44,218 bases of DNA from positions 1 to 44,218 of the forward strand of contig CABSCP010000040.1 in the NCBI GenBank assembly GCA_902476265.1, given 5' to 3'. The translations under genes and the position numbers were made by a program. The DNA is from an uncultured Lachnospiraceae bacterium (GTDB lineage: Bacteria > Bacillota > Clostridia > Lachnospirales > Lachnospiraceae). This document shows, one piece after another, positions 15,216 to 22,807 of this stretch (within the stretch, counting starts at the first letter, position 1; the number at the start of each line of letters is the position of its first letter). A model generated the notes under the pieces. The model was not told the origin of the DNA, searched no databases, and saw only the letters and a list, made by a program, of their open reading frames with translations.

Positions 15216-16067
15216 TTAATACAGTTTATCCACTACGGCTTTCGAGGTTTTATGATTATTTTCTTTGGAAACAACCATATTCCTTCTGTAATATTCGTGG
15301 AACAAAATATCGATGATATACAGCTGGGAAAGCTTCGCCCCCATGGAACCGCCTTCCAGAGGACCTTCATTGGAACCGCACAAAAGCACCGTATCGGCAT
15401 AGGATGTCAGAGGAGATTTTACAAATCTCGTGATACAGACAATTCCCGCGCCGGAGCGCCTTGCGATTTTTGCCACATAAATATTATCCTTTGTCGCACC
15501 GGAATAGGACACGAAAAAGATCAGGTCCTTTGGTCCCGCCATGGATGCGGTCATCGCCTGCATATGGGTATCTTCAATACAGCTTACTTTGGGCATAATG
15601 CGCAGAAACTTATTCCTGGCTTCCATAGCTGTCAGAATGCTGTCTCCCACGCCAAAGAAATAGATGCGTTCCGCCTCTTCCATCATGCAGACGGTCCGCT
15701 CCAACTCTTCTACGCCGAGAATCATCCGGGTTTCTTTCAGTGCGCTGATATGGCTTTCCAAAACCTGATCCAGCGTATACTGCAGCGAATCAACCTTATA
15801 GCCGCTGAACTTTTCCCTCTCCTCTTCTTCCGGCGTAAGGCTTAAGGACAGCTTCATTTTAAATTCCTGATACCCTTTCAGGCCCATGGTCCTGCAGAAG
15901 CGGTGCACGCTGGCATCCGCCACCCCGCACGCTTCCGACAGGTCCGAAATAGACATAAATAAAACCTGGCTTACATTTCTTACCACAAAATCAGCAACCT
16001 TTTTCTCCGTCTTGGTCAGCTGATTATACTTTAATTGGATTTCAACCAGAAAACTGGACGCCGGCAC
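15216..16067 (-). CDS. nanR: RpiR/MurR-family regulator, probable sialic acid regulator
   Basis: 283 residues starting at GTG, nine bases after GGAGG. The N-terminal 75 residues are an RpiR helix-turn-helix ('KKVADFVVRNVSQVLFMSISDLSEACGVADASVHRFCRTMGL' region). A SIS domain follows at about 120-250 ('YFFGVGDSILTAMEARNKFLR', 'FVSYSGATKDN'), which in this family binds a sugar phosphate such as ManNAc-6-P or GlcNAc-6-P. It is the last gene of the transporter-lyase operon and opposite to nanE-nanQ-nanK, as is common for RpiR-type NanR in Firmicutes. It probably controls both sides of the divergent region at 20301-20577. Confidence 0.82.
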   Translation of the reverse strand: MPASSFLVEIQLKYNQLTKTEKKVADFVVRNVSQVLFMSISDLSEACGVADASVHRFCRTMGLKGYQEFKMKLSLSLTPEEEEREKFSGYKVDSLQYTLDQVLESHISALKETRMILGVEELERTVCMMEEAERIYFFGVGDSILTAMEARNKFLRIMPKVSCIEDTHMQAMTASMAGPKDLIFFVSYSGATKDNIYVAKIARRSGAGIVCITRFVKSPLTSYADTVLLCGSNEGPLEGGSMGAKLSQLYIIDILFHEYYRRNMVVSKENNHKTSKAVVDKLY

Positions 16068-16122
16068 TATACATTACCTCCGATATTTTCATTCCGGTCA
16101 TGCGCGGCAGCCCTTCCTTTTC

Positions 16123-17028
16123 TCAGCAGTATCTGCCGACGGCCTCTGAAATCATCCCTGCGGCATCTGCTGCAATTTTCAGGTCATCCTGTGCCAGAGG
16201 CGCAAGCGGCAGACGCACGCTTCCCACATCAGGCCCTCCCTGAATCCTCAGGATTTCCTTTATGACTGCATACATGTTCCCGTGACCGGAACACATTTTA
16301 TAAATGATCCGGCAAATGTCATTCTGTATGACTCTTGCCTCTTCCATCCTTCCTTCCAAAAAGAGTTCCCGTACTTTTATACAAAGCTCGGGCATCGCCG
16401 CATAGGTTCCGCCAATGCCGCCCACCGCGCCTGCCGCCAGCCCGGAAAGAAGCTGTTCGTCCGGACCGTTAAATACGATCAGGCCTTCATCGGCAAACAT
16501 TTGAATGTCCTGCACCGGCATGGAGGAATTCTTCACGCCGATCACCCGGGGATTTTTCTTCATTTCCCGAAGAAGCGGAATCGTCAAAGCAACTCCTGCC
16601 AGCTGCGGAATATTATAAATAATAAAATCCGTCTCAGGCGCGGCGGCAGAAATATCATTCCAGTATCCGGCAATCGCGTGCTCCGGAAGATGGAAATAAA
16701 TCGGCGGAATTGCGGCGATGGCATCCACACCTACGCTCTGGGCATGGGCTGCCAGCTCACAGCTGTCGGCCGTATTGTTGCAGGCCACATGCGCAATGAC
16801 CGTGACTCTGCCATCGGCCTGCTTCATCACATTCTCCAGGGTAAGCTTACGCTCCTGTACGCTCTGATAAATACATTCTCCCGAAGAACCGCCTACATAA
16901 AGCCCTTTTACCCCTTTTCCGATCAGATATTCGGTGAGGTCCCGCACTCTCTGAGCATCCACTGCCCCATTTTCATCATAACAGGCATAAAATGCCGGAA
17001 TAATACCTTGAAATTTAGTTATATTCAT
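16123..17028 (-). CDS. nanA: N-acetylneuraminate lyase, Ruminococcus-type subgroup
   Basis: 301 residues from ATG at 17028 (AGGAAGG five bases upstream; the frame continues to 17055 without a site). Class I aldolase motifs are GGSSGE (46-51), Tyr138 in YNIP, Schiff-base Lys166 in GVKNSS and GPDE (188-191). The sequence resembles the lyase of Ruminococcus gnavus nan clusters more than E. coli NanA, for example in 'SSMPVQDIQMF' and 'GHGNMYAVIKE'. The reaction is cleavage of N-acetylneuraminate to ManNAc and pyruvate. It follows the permeases and precedes nanR in one operon, with NanE and NanK on the divergent strand to finish the pathway. Confidence 0.88.
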   Translation of the reverse strand: MNITKFQGIIPAFYACYDENGAVDAQRVRDLTEYLIGKGVKGLYVGGSSGECIYQSVQERKLTLENVMKQADGRVTVIAHVACNNTADSCELAAHAQSVGVDAIAAIPPIYFHLPEHAIAGYWNDISAAAPETDFIIYNIPQLAGVALTIPLLREMKKNPRVIGVKNSSMPVQDIQMFADEGLIVFNGPDEQLLSGLAAGAVGGIGGTYAAMPELCIKVRELFLEGRMEEARVIQNDICRIIYKMCSGHGNMYAVIKEILRIQGGPDVGSVRLPLAPLAQDDLKIAADAAGMISEAVGRYC

Positions 17029-17051
17029 AATAACCTTCCTTTCTGAACGTG

Positions 17052-17876
17052 TCAACCCTTGACTGCCCCCATGGTAATTCCCTGTGTGAAATATTTCTGA
17101 AACATCAGGAATATCACGATAATCGGAATTGCGCCCAGCGCTGCGCCGGCCATGATCAGCCCGAAATCGTTGGACATTTCTGCCTGCAGCTTTGCAATTC
17201 CCAAAGAAATCGTCAGTGTATTTTTAGAATTCAACATAATCAACTGCAGGAAGTAATCGTTCCATGTGCTGATAAAGGTGAAAATTGCCAGCGCGCCGAT
17301 CCCCGGTTTGACAATCGGCAGGACGATCGTCAAAAAGGTCTGCGTCTCTCCTGCACCGTCGATTCTGACCGCCTCCAGCATTTCCGTGGGAATGGTCTCC
17401 GAAAACTGCTTCATCAGAAAGATTCCGAACGGCCAGCCCACCGTAGGCAGTATCACCGCCCATATGGTATCATGCAGGTTAAGGAAGGACATTTCCTTTA
17501 ACAGCGGCACCAGCACCACCTGCTTGGGAAGCGCCATGGCACAGATCAACAGGGAAAACAACAGAGTCTGCCCTACAAATCTCTTTTTTGCAATCGCATA
17601 ACCCGCCATTGCAGCAGTGATACAGGTGAACCCCATGGAAAGCACTGCGATAATCACGCTGTTGAACATCCATCTTAAAGCCGGATTTTTAAACAGTCTG
17701 ATGAAATTGTCCATCGTCGGTGATTTGGGGAACCACTGGGGAACTGCCGAATTTATGGCTGCCGCATCCTTGAAGGAGCCGGTGATGATCCAGTAAATCG
17801 GGAAGATGAACAGGACCGCCAGCACGGCGAGGATGACCCAGCTTATTACATTGTAAGTGTTTATCTTTCTTTTCAT
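17052..17876 (-). CDS. CUT1 sugar ABC transporter permease (MalG-like)
   Basis: 274 residues with six membrane segments and an EAA loop reading 'LEAVRIDGAGETQTFLTIVLP'. The end 'FQKYFTQGITMGAVKG' is typical for MalG-like subunits. It starts 11 bases after the partner permease. Together they form the membrane channel of the second transporter, which by context should import free sialic acid or a simple derivative. No ATPase is encoded nearby. Confidence 0.9.
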   Translation of the reverse strand: MKRKINTYNVISWVILAVLAVLFIFPIYWIITGSFKDAAAINSAVPQWFPKSPTMDNFIRLFKNPALRWMFNSVIIAVLSMGFTCITAAMAGYAIAKKRFVGQTLLFSLLICAMALPKQVVLVPLLKEMSFLNLHDTIWAVILPTVGWPFGIFLMKQFSETIPTEMLEAVRIDGAGETQTFLTIVLPIVKPGIGALAIFTFISTWNDYFLQLIMLNSKNTLTISLGIAKLQAEMSNDFGLIMAGAALGAIPIIVIFLMFQKYFTQGITMGAVKG

Positions 17877-17887
17877 CCTTTCACCCC

Positions 17888-18793
17888 CTAGTCAACGCTG
17901 CCGGATTTTGTCACTTTAAACTGGATCGCAGAAAAGATGGCAATGACCACCGCCAGGAAGATACCCATGGCATTTCCGTATCCGTAACGGTTCAGTTTGA
18001 ACGCTTCATAGTAAATATAGTACATAATGGTATCCGTGGAATGATTGGGTCCGCCGGAGGTCAGCAGCTGGATCAGTGCATAACACTGGAATGTGTTGAT
18101 GGTTGTTATCACCAGGATATACAGTGTTGTGGGCATGATGGTCGGCCACTTGATTCTCCAGAAACTCTGGAATTTTGTGGCTCCGTCCACTTCAGACGCT
18201 TCTACCAGTGAAGTATCCACATTCCCCAGCGCCGCCACATAAAGCACAATGGGCTGTCCGATGGAGGTTGTGAACAAAATCAATATGATACATCCCAGCG
18301 CAAATCTTTCATCTCCCAGCCAGCTGATGTTCTGATCTATGATTCCTGTGGATGTGAGCACATGGTTAAACAGTCCCGTATATTTGTTAAACATCCACTT
18401 CCAAACCACCGCAACAGCCACGGTGCCGGTAACTACCGGCAGATAAAAGATGCATCGGAAAAAGGATCTGGCCGCGGCCTGGATCGGATAGATCGCCGAA
18501 CTCACCCACAGGGAAAAAATGGTGACTGTAGGCACTGCCACAACCACGAGGATGACCGTATTTTTAAAGGCTTTTAAAAAGATGGGATCCCCGAACATTT
18601 CCTTATAATTCTGCAGCCCCACAAATGCAAAGTCTGTCATCGTATAGTTAAAAAAGCTGGTAACCAGGCACATTCCCATAGGAATTACCACAAATCCCAC
18701 AAAGAATACAAGACTGGGCAGGAGAAATAAATAGGCAGATATCGTTTCTCTTCTGACCAGCACCTTGCTTCGCTTTGTCTGTTTATTTTTCAT
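17888..18793 (-). CDS. CUT1 sugar ABC transporter permease (MalF/UgpA-like)
   Basis: 301 residues with six membrane segments. 'AYLFLLPSLVFFVGFVVIPMGM' near residue 15 and the EAA loop 'VEASEVDGATKFQSFWRIKWP' identify the MalF/UgpA-type subunit. AAAGG precedes the ATG by eight bases. It sits between the binding protein and the MalG-like permease. Confidence 0.9.
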   Translation of the reverse strand: MKNKQTKRSKVLVRRETISAYLFLLPSLVFFVGFVVIPMGMCLVTSFFNYTMTDFAFVGLQNYKEMFGDPIFLKAFKNTVILVVVAVPTVTIFSLWVSSAIYPIQAAARSFFRCIFYLPVVTGTVAVAVVWKWMFNKYTGLFNHVLTSTGIIDQNISWLGDERFALGCIILILFTTSIGQPIVLYVAALGNVDTSLVEASEVDGATKFQSFWRIKWPTIMPTTLYILVITTINTFQCYALIQLLTSGGPNHSTDTIMYYIYYEAFKLNRYGYGNAMGIFLAVVIAIFSAIQFKVTKSGSVD

Positions 18794-18860
18794 ATCCGCT
18801 GCCTTTCTACCGACAGAACCCCCTCATGGGTAAAGCCGGTTTTGGTATTGTTTTATCCTA

Positions 18861-18895
18861 AAAGGAGCGCCCGCCTGTATTCAGGCAGGCGCTCC
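18861..18895 (-). promoter_or_regulatory. Strong hairpin between binding-protein and permease genes
   Basis: GGAGCGCC/GGCGCTCC arms with an inner GCCTG/CAGGC stem (18864-18895) and a short A/T loop. On the minus strand TTTTAGG follows, giving a leaky terminator or processing signal. It should raise binding-protein mRNA relative to the permeases, like the hairpin at 6265-6294 in the other transporter operon. Confidence 0.65.
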
Positions 18896-18914
18896 AGCCT
18901 CTCTGCAGGATCTT

Positions 18915-20300
18915 TTATTTGGACGCTGCTGCTGTTGCTTCATTACATGTTTTTGCATAATTATCCGCCGCGGTCTGTACATCTTCGCCGCCGAAGATCT
19001 GCTGAAGCAGATTCCACCATGCTGTACGCTGTTCCGCCCAGCCAAGTGTCACATTATAGTAATCGCTTAAGTAAGGCATGAAACCGCTGAATACTTCCAT
19101 GCGGGCTTCGTCTTCCGTGCCTGCATATACATTGCCATAGGAAGCGCGTACCGGGAAGAATCCGGTTGCCTTTACACTTTCAATTCCCTGTGTTTCGTCG
19201 TCACAGATAAATTTGATGAATGTCTTAGCCGCATCAACCTTTGCCTGGTCTCCGTTATTGAAGATACCAAAGCCCCAGATACCGCCTGCCAGTTCCGGTT
19301 TTCCGTCATCGGAAGGGAATGCTACCGGATAAGGTGTGAATGCTACGCTGGAAGCATACTGCGCTTCATTGGAAGCATTCCAGCAAAGAGTCATGGCGAT
19401 GGTGCCGTTTGCAAACAGCTGAAGTTCATCGGATGCCTGTGCGCCTGCGTCATAACTGATCAGCCCGGCCTTGCTCCAGTCTACCAGCTGCTGTAATCCC
19501 TTGACGCCCGCTTCACTGTTCATGGTCCATTCGGTATGTTCCGGATTGGTGAATTCCGCCCCGTAAAGGTTCATTGCAAGCGCCCGTGTGCCCTGGTCGC
19601 CGCCCTGGCCGCCGCAGTATACAACGCTCGTTGTCTCAACGCCGCTGTCTTTTAAAGCCTGCAGCGCTTTGGCAAAGTTCTCCGTGGTCCATGTGCGGTC
19701 CTCATTGATGTACTGCATTGCATCTGCCTTTTCAAACATCTCTTTGTTGACTGCCATACAATGTGTTGTCATGCAGAGGGGATACTCATAATAAGAGCCG
19801 TCCGCCGCCTTACATGCATTTACAATCGCCTCACTCGTTTTGGAGATATCCGCCAGTGCGTCCGCATCCCAAAGATCGGACAAATCAACCATCTTGCCCT
19901 TGGCTCCCCAGTTACTCACCAGACGTTCCGGTCCTTCCATAATCAGATCGGGAGTTGTGCCGGCTTCAATCGCCGCAGTGACCTGATCGTCGCCGGACTG
20001 ATAATCCAGATATTCCACCGTCACATGGATGTCGGGATATTTGGCATTAAAGTTGCCGATAAACGTATTTACCGTCTCTGCATCCTGGAACTTCCCTATA
20101 GGATATGTCCACAGAGTAATATCCGCTGCCGCTGCGGCGGTCTCCCCTTCGCCGACAGGGGCCTGAGATTCCGGCGCCTTCGACTCCTCTTTCATCGTAT
20201 CAGCCGGAGCCGCGGTCGTTGCCGCCGGTTTTCCCGTGCCGCAGGCTGCCAATGACAGCGTCATGGCACCGGCCAGACATAATGCAAGTAACTTTTTCAT
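18915..20300 (-). CDS. Sugar-binding lipoprotein of the nan ABC transporter
   Basis: 461 residues. A lipoprotein signal peptide ends in LSLAAC, so Cys20 should carry the lipid. A Thr/Ala/Glu-rich linker runs to about residue 60. The mature part is a family 1 extracellular sugar-binding protein ('ADITLWTYPIGKFQDAETV', 'NFNAKYPDIHVTVEYLDYQ', 'TPDLIMEGPERLV', 'LAGGIWGFGIFNNGD'). By size and operon (permeases, sialate lyase, RpiR regulator) it is comparable to the SatA/SAT2-type sialic-acid binding proteins. Whether it takes Neu5Ac or 2,7-anhydro-Neu5Ac cannot be told. AGGAGGG lies eight bases before the ATG. Confidence 0.88.
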   Translation of the reverse strand: MKKLLALCLAGAMTLSLAACGTGKPAATTAAPADTMKEESKAPESQAPVGEGETAAAAADITLWTYPIGKFQDAETVNTFIGNFNAKYPDIHVTVEYLDYQSGDDQVTAAIEAGTTPDLIMEGPERLVSNWGAKGKMVDLSDLWDADALADISKTSEAIVNACKAADGSYYEYPLCMTTHCMAVNKEMFEKADAMQYINEDRTWTTENFAKALQALKDSGVETTSVVYCGGQGGDQGTRALAMNLYGAEFTNPEHTEWTMNSEAGVKGLQQLVDWSKAGLISYDAGAQASDELQLFANGTIAMTLCWNASNEAQYASSVAFTPYPVAFPSDDGKPELAGGIWGFGIFNNGDQAKVDAAKTFIKFICDDETQGIESVKATGFFPVRASYGNVYAGTEDEARMEVFSGFMPYLSDYYNVTLGWAEQRTAWWNLLQQIFGGEDVQTAADNYAKTCNEATAAASK

Positions 20301-20348
20301 AAAAAATGCCCTCCTTTTTCCTTCAAAACTTAACTTTAGTATATTTGA

Positions 20349-20377
20349 ATTTTACAATGGGCATGTTCCTGTGTCAA
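20349..20377 (-). promoter_or_regulatory. Promoter of the nan transporter operon
   Basis: Minus-strand -35 TTGACA (20372-20377), 17-base spacer, -10 TAAAAT (20349-20354), about 50 bases before the start codon of the binding protein. The -35 is a perfect consensus. Confidence 0.75.
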
Positions 20378-20434
20378 CATAAATTTAAAATATTTTTCCA
20401 AATTTATTTTTATATAAAAATTTTTTCTTTTGTA

Positions 20435-20463
20435 TCGACAGTGAGTTTTTAGCATGATATAAT
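20435..20463 (+). promoter_or_regulatory. Promoter of nanE-nanQ-nanK
   Basis: -35 TCGACA (20435-20440), 17-base spacer, consensus -10 TATAAT (20458-20463) with the TGn extension immediately upstream. This leaves a leader of about 108 bases before the nanE start codon. A CCCTT/AAGGG hairpin lies in the leader at about 20480-20497. Confidence 0.8.
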
Positions 20464-20538
20464 GAGAACGAAGTCTTTATCCCTTTATTTACAAGGGTTT
20501 CACAATTTTTTACCTTTCAGTAACAGATATCGCTTAAC

Positions 20539-20553
20539 TGAAAATAATTTTCA
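20539..20553. promoter_or_regulatory. Perfect palindrome in the nanE leader, candidate NanR operator
   Basis: TGAAAATAATTTTCA is a perfect dyad with a single central base, placed between the promoter and the nanE ribosome site. A bound RpiR protein here would act as a road block. A second dyad (TTTCAGT and ACTGAAA) overlaps its left side at about 20515-20543. Assignment to NanR is inferred from position and gene context only. Confidence 0.5.
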
Positions 20554-20577
20554 TTATAACAGAAAGGAATACCGCTT

Positions 20578-21279
20578 ATGAAAACAGAGCTGAATGAAAT
20601 CCTGTCGGCAATTCATCATTCCCTCATCGTATCCTGCCAGGCGCTGCCCGGGGAACCGCTGTACTGCGAGGAGATGTCGCTCATGCCTTTTATGGCAAGA
20701 GCTGCCAAAAAAGCCGGCTGTAAATGTATCCGCACAAACAGCGTACGGGATGTCATCGGAATCAAAAAAGAGACGGGGCTGCCCGTGATCGGACTGATTA
20801 AAAAGACATATGAAGGGTATGACTCCTACATCACTCCTACCATGAAGGAAATTGATGAGCTGGTCAATGCCAAGGCTGATATCATCGCTCTTGACTGCAC
20901 CATGCGCAAAAGAGGGGACGGACTGACGATCAATGAATTTCTGGCCTGTATCCGCCAAAAATACCCGGACATTTCTCTGATGGCCGATATTTCTACTTAT
21001 GAGGAAGGCGTCAATGCCGCCTCCTGCGGTGTGGATCTGGTGAGCACTACCATGAGCGGTTATACTCCTTATTCACCGGTTTCGGACGGGCCGGACTTTG
21101 AACTGGTATCCCGCCTTTCTCAGGCCCTTACCATTCCTGTTATCGCCGAGGGAAAAGTTCATTTTCCCGAGCAGGCAAAGCAGATGCTTGAGGCAGGCGC
21201 TTACGCCGTTGTGATCGGAGGCGCCATTACGCGGCCTTACGAAATTGCATCCCGCTTTTATGCGGCAATAAACCAATGA
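20578..21279 (+). CDS. nanE: N-acetylmannosamine-6-phosphate 2-epimerase
   Basis: 233 residues, a TIM barrel with all NanE marks: 'LIVSCQALPGEP' at the start, 'CIRTNSV', 'PVIGLIKK' (Lys75 region, the expected catalytic Lys), 'YITPTMKEIDEL', 'IIALDCTMRKR', 'MADISTYEEG', 'STTMSGYTPYS', 'PVIAEGKV' with Glu191 as the expected catalytic acid, and 'VVIGGAITRP'. It converts ManNAc-6-P to GlcNAc-6-P in the cytoplasm. AGAAAGGAA precedes the ATG. It is the first gene of a three-gene operon. Confidence 0.95.
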   Translation: MKTELNEILSAIHHSLIVSCQALPGEPLYCEEMSLMPFMARAAKKAGCKCIRTNSVRDVIGIKKETGLPVIGLIKKTYEGYDSYITPTMKEIDELVNAKADIIALDCTMRKRGDGLTINEFLACIRQKYPDISLMADISTYEEGVNAASCGVDLVSTTMSGYTPYSPVSDGPDFELVSRLSQALTIPVIAEGKVHFPEQAKQMLEAGAYAVVIGGAITRPYEIASRFYAAINQ

Positions 21280-21289
21280 GGACAACGCT

Positions 21290-21742
21290 ATGATTTATGA
21301 CAGAATTGAAAATCTCTCCTGCTATATCGGAATTCATAAAAATCTGGATAAGGCCATCCGTTTTCTGCTGGAAACGGACTTAAACACGCTTCCGTCAGGG
21401 CGCACCGACATAGACGGGGATGCCGTTTATGTGAATATCATGTACGCCGAAGCGCGTCCGGCGTCGGATCTGCGCTATGAGCGCCACGAGCACCATCTGG
21501 ATATCCAGCTGGATCTGTCCGGAACCGAAGCCATTCTGACAGGAGACGGCGGCAGGAGCCTTGTGACGGAATCCTCCAATCCGGATACGGATTTTGCATT
21601 CGTTTCCTGTGATTCTCTCGCTTCCTGTACCATCGGCCCCGGCCGGTTCATCATTTGTATGGCCGGAGAACCCCATATGCCCGGCGTACAGGTCACTTCT
21701 GACACAGCCTTAAAAAAATGTGTGGTCAAAATTTCCGTTTGA
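21290..21742 (+). CDS. nanQ: YhcH/YjgK/YiaL-family sialic acid anomerase-like protein
   Basis: 150 residues, a cupin-like fold. Family marks are the N-terminal 'MIYDRIENLSCYIGIHKNLDKAI', the metal-binding 'RYERHEHHLDIQ' and 'FIICMAGEPHMPG', and the C-terminal 'LKKCVVKI'. E. coli NanQ (YhcH) speeds up interconversion of sialic acid anomers, so the open or alpha form released by transport or hydrolysis is presented to the lyase. Located between nanE and nanK, ten bases after nanE, it very likely has this role. Confidence 0.88.
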   Translation: MIYDRIENLSCYIGIHKNLDKAIRFLLETDLNTLPSGRTDIDGDAVYVNIMYAEARPASDLRYERHEHHLDIQLDLSGTEAILTGDGGRSLVTESSNPDTDFAFVSCDSLASCTIGPGRFIICMAGEPHMPGVQVTSDTALKKCVVKISV

Positions 21743-21753
21743 GGGACAACGCT

Positions 21754-22647
21754 ATGAAAATAATGGTTTTTGATATCGGAGGCACCGCAATTAAATATGG
21801 CGTCTGGACGAAAAATGCGCTTTACTGCATCCACGAAATTCCCACCGAAGCGCATCTGGGAGGAGAGCATATTATGGAGCGCGTCTCTTCCCTGCTTTTG
21901 GAGGAAGAGGGTTTTGACGGGATAGGAATCAGCACGGCCGGACAGGTGAATGCCGATACCGGTTCCGTTATTTATGCCAACCGCAATATTCCCGGCTATA
22001 CTGGCACGAAGATCCGCAGTATTCTTGAAGAACGCTTTCATGTTCCCGTGATGGTGGAAAACGATGTCAATTCCGCCGCCATAGGCGAAGCGGTCTATGG
22101 CGCGGGCAAAAATTTTGCAAGCTTTCTCTGCCTGACTTACGGGACAGGTGTAGGCGGCGCGATTGTCGAACAAAAGAAAATTTACCACGGCTCCTCCTAC
22201 TCTGCCGGAGAGTTTGGCGCCATCGTCACACACGGGCCGGAAAAACTGGCCGGAGAGGATGTATTCGACGGCTGCTATGAACGTTACGCCTCCACCTCCG
22301 CTCTGGTTCGGGCCGCTATGAACCTCGACCCTTCGTTATCCGACGGCCGGCGCATTTTCAAACGCCTGTCCGAGCCTGCCGTTCAAAAGCTGGTGGATGC
22401 CTGGATCGACGAAATCGTGCTGGGTCTGACCAGCATCATCCATATTTTCAATCCTCCCTGTGTCATCCTGGGAGGCGGCGTTATGGCCCAGCCTTATGTA
22501 CTCAATTCCATCCGGGAAAAAACAATACGTTATATCATGCCCAGTTTTTCTCATGTGCAGCTTCATTCCGCCATGCTGGGCAACACGGCCGGCCTTTTGG
22601 GCATACAGTATCTGACCGCACAGTATATGGAAAAATTTTTACACTGA
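21754..22647 (+). CDS. nanK: ROK-family N-acetylmannosamine kinase
   Basis: 297 residues from ATG at 21754, preceded by GAGGG; a longer frame from 21718 has no site and overlaps nanQ. ROK features are the phosphate-binding DIGGT (7-11), the catalytic Asp104 in ENDVN, and GTGVGG (130-135). The usual zinc cluster CxCGxxGC after His160 is missing, as in several Firmicute NanK proteins. It should phosphorylate ManNAc to ManNAc-6-P for NanE. The ribosome site and first codon repeat those of nanQ almost exactly. Confidence 0.88.
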   Translation: MKIMVFDIGGTAIKYGVWTKNALYCIHEIPTEAHLGGEHIMERVSSLLLEEEGFDGIGISTAGQVNADTGSVIYANRNIPGYTGTKIRSILEERFHVPVMVENDVNSAAIGEAVYGAGKNFASFLCLTYGTGVGGAIVEQKKIYHGSSYSAGEFGAIVTHGPEKLAGEDVFDGCYERYASTSALVRAAMNLDPSLSDGRRIFKRLSEPAVQKLVDAWIDEIVLGLTSIIHIFNPPCVILGGGVMAQPYVLNSIREKTIRYIMPSFSHVQLHSAMLGNTAGLLGIQYLTAQYMEKFLH

Positions 22648-22694
22648 ATCCAATTCTCCGTTTTGTTCTTTTTTATATACAGCACACGGATTTC

Positions 22695-22723
22695 TTGCCG
22701 CTTTCGTATGACTGTGATAAAAT
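22695..22723 (+). promoter_or_regulatory. Promoter of the formate/nitrite channel gene
   Basis: -35 TTGCCG (22695-22700), 17-base spacer, -10 TAAAAT (22718-22723). The predicted start near 22730 places the long hairpin at 22741-22790 at the very beginning of the leader. Confidence 0.55.
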
Positions 22724-22740
22724 AATAACAAATAAAAAAC

Positions 22741-22790
22741 AAGTTCCGCCGGCAGGATGCCAACATGTCCACATCCTGCCGGCGGAACTT
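22741..22790. promoter_or_regulatory. 18-bp perfect leader hairpin before the formate/nitrite channel
   Basis: The arms 22741-22758 and 22773-22790 are perfect inverted copies of 18 bases, GC-rich, with a 14-base loop. The ribosome site (AGAGGAG, from 22794) begins only three bases after the stem. On the minus strand a T-rich tract follows; on the plus strand only TTT does. It may stabilise the message, hide or expose the ribosome site, or stop readthrough from nanK. Confidence 0.7.
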
Positions 22791-22807
22791 TGACAGAGGA
22801 GAATATT

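Noticed and set aside
20480..20510. CCCTT/AAGGG hairpin followed by a T-rich stretch as a nanE attenuator
   Set aside because: The stem is only five pairs and the T run does not follow directly, so termination is not convincing.
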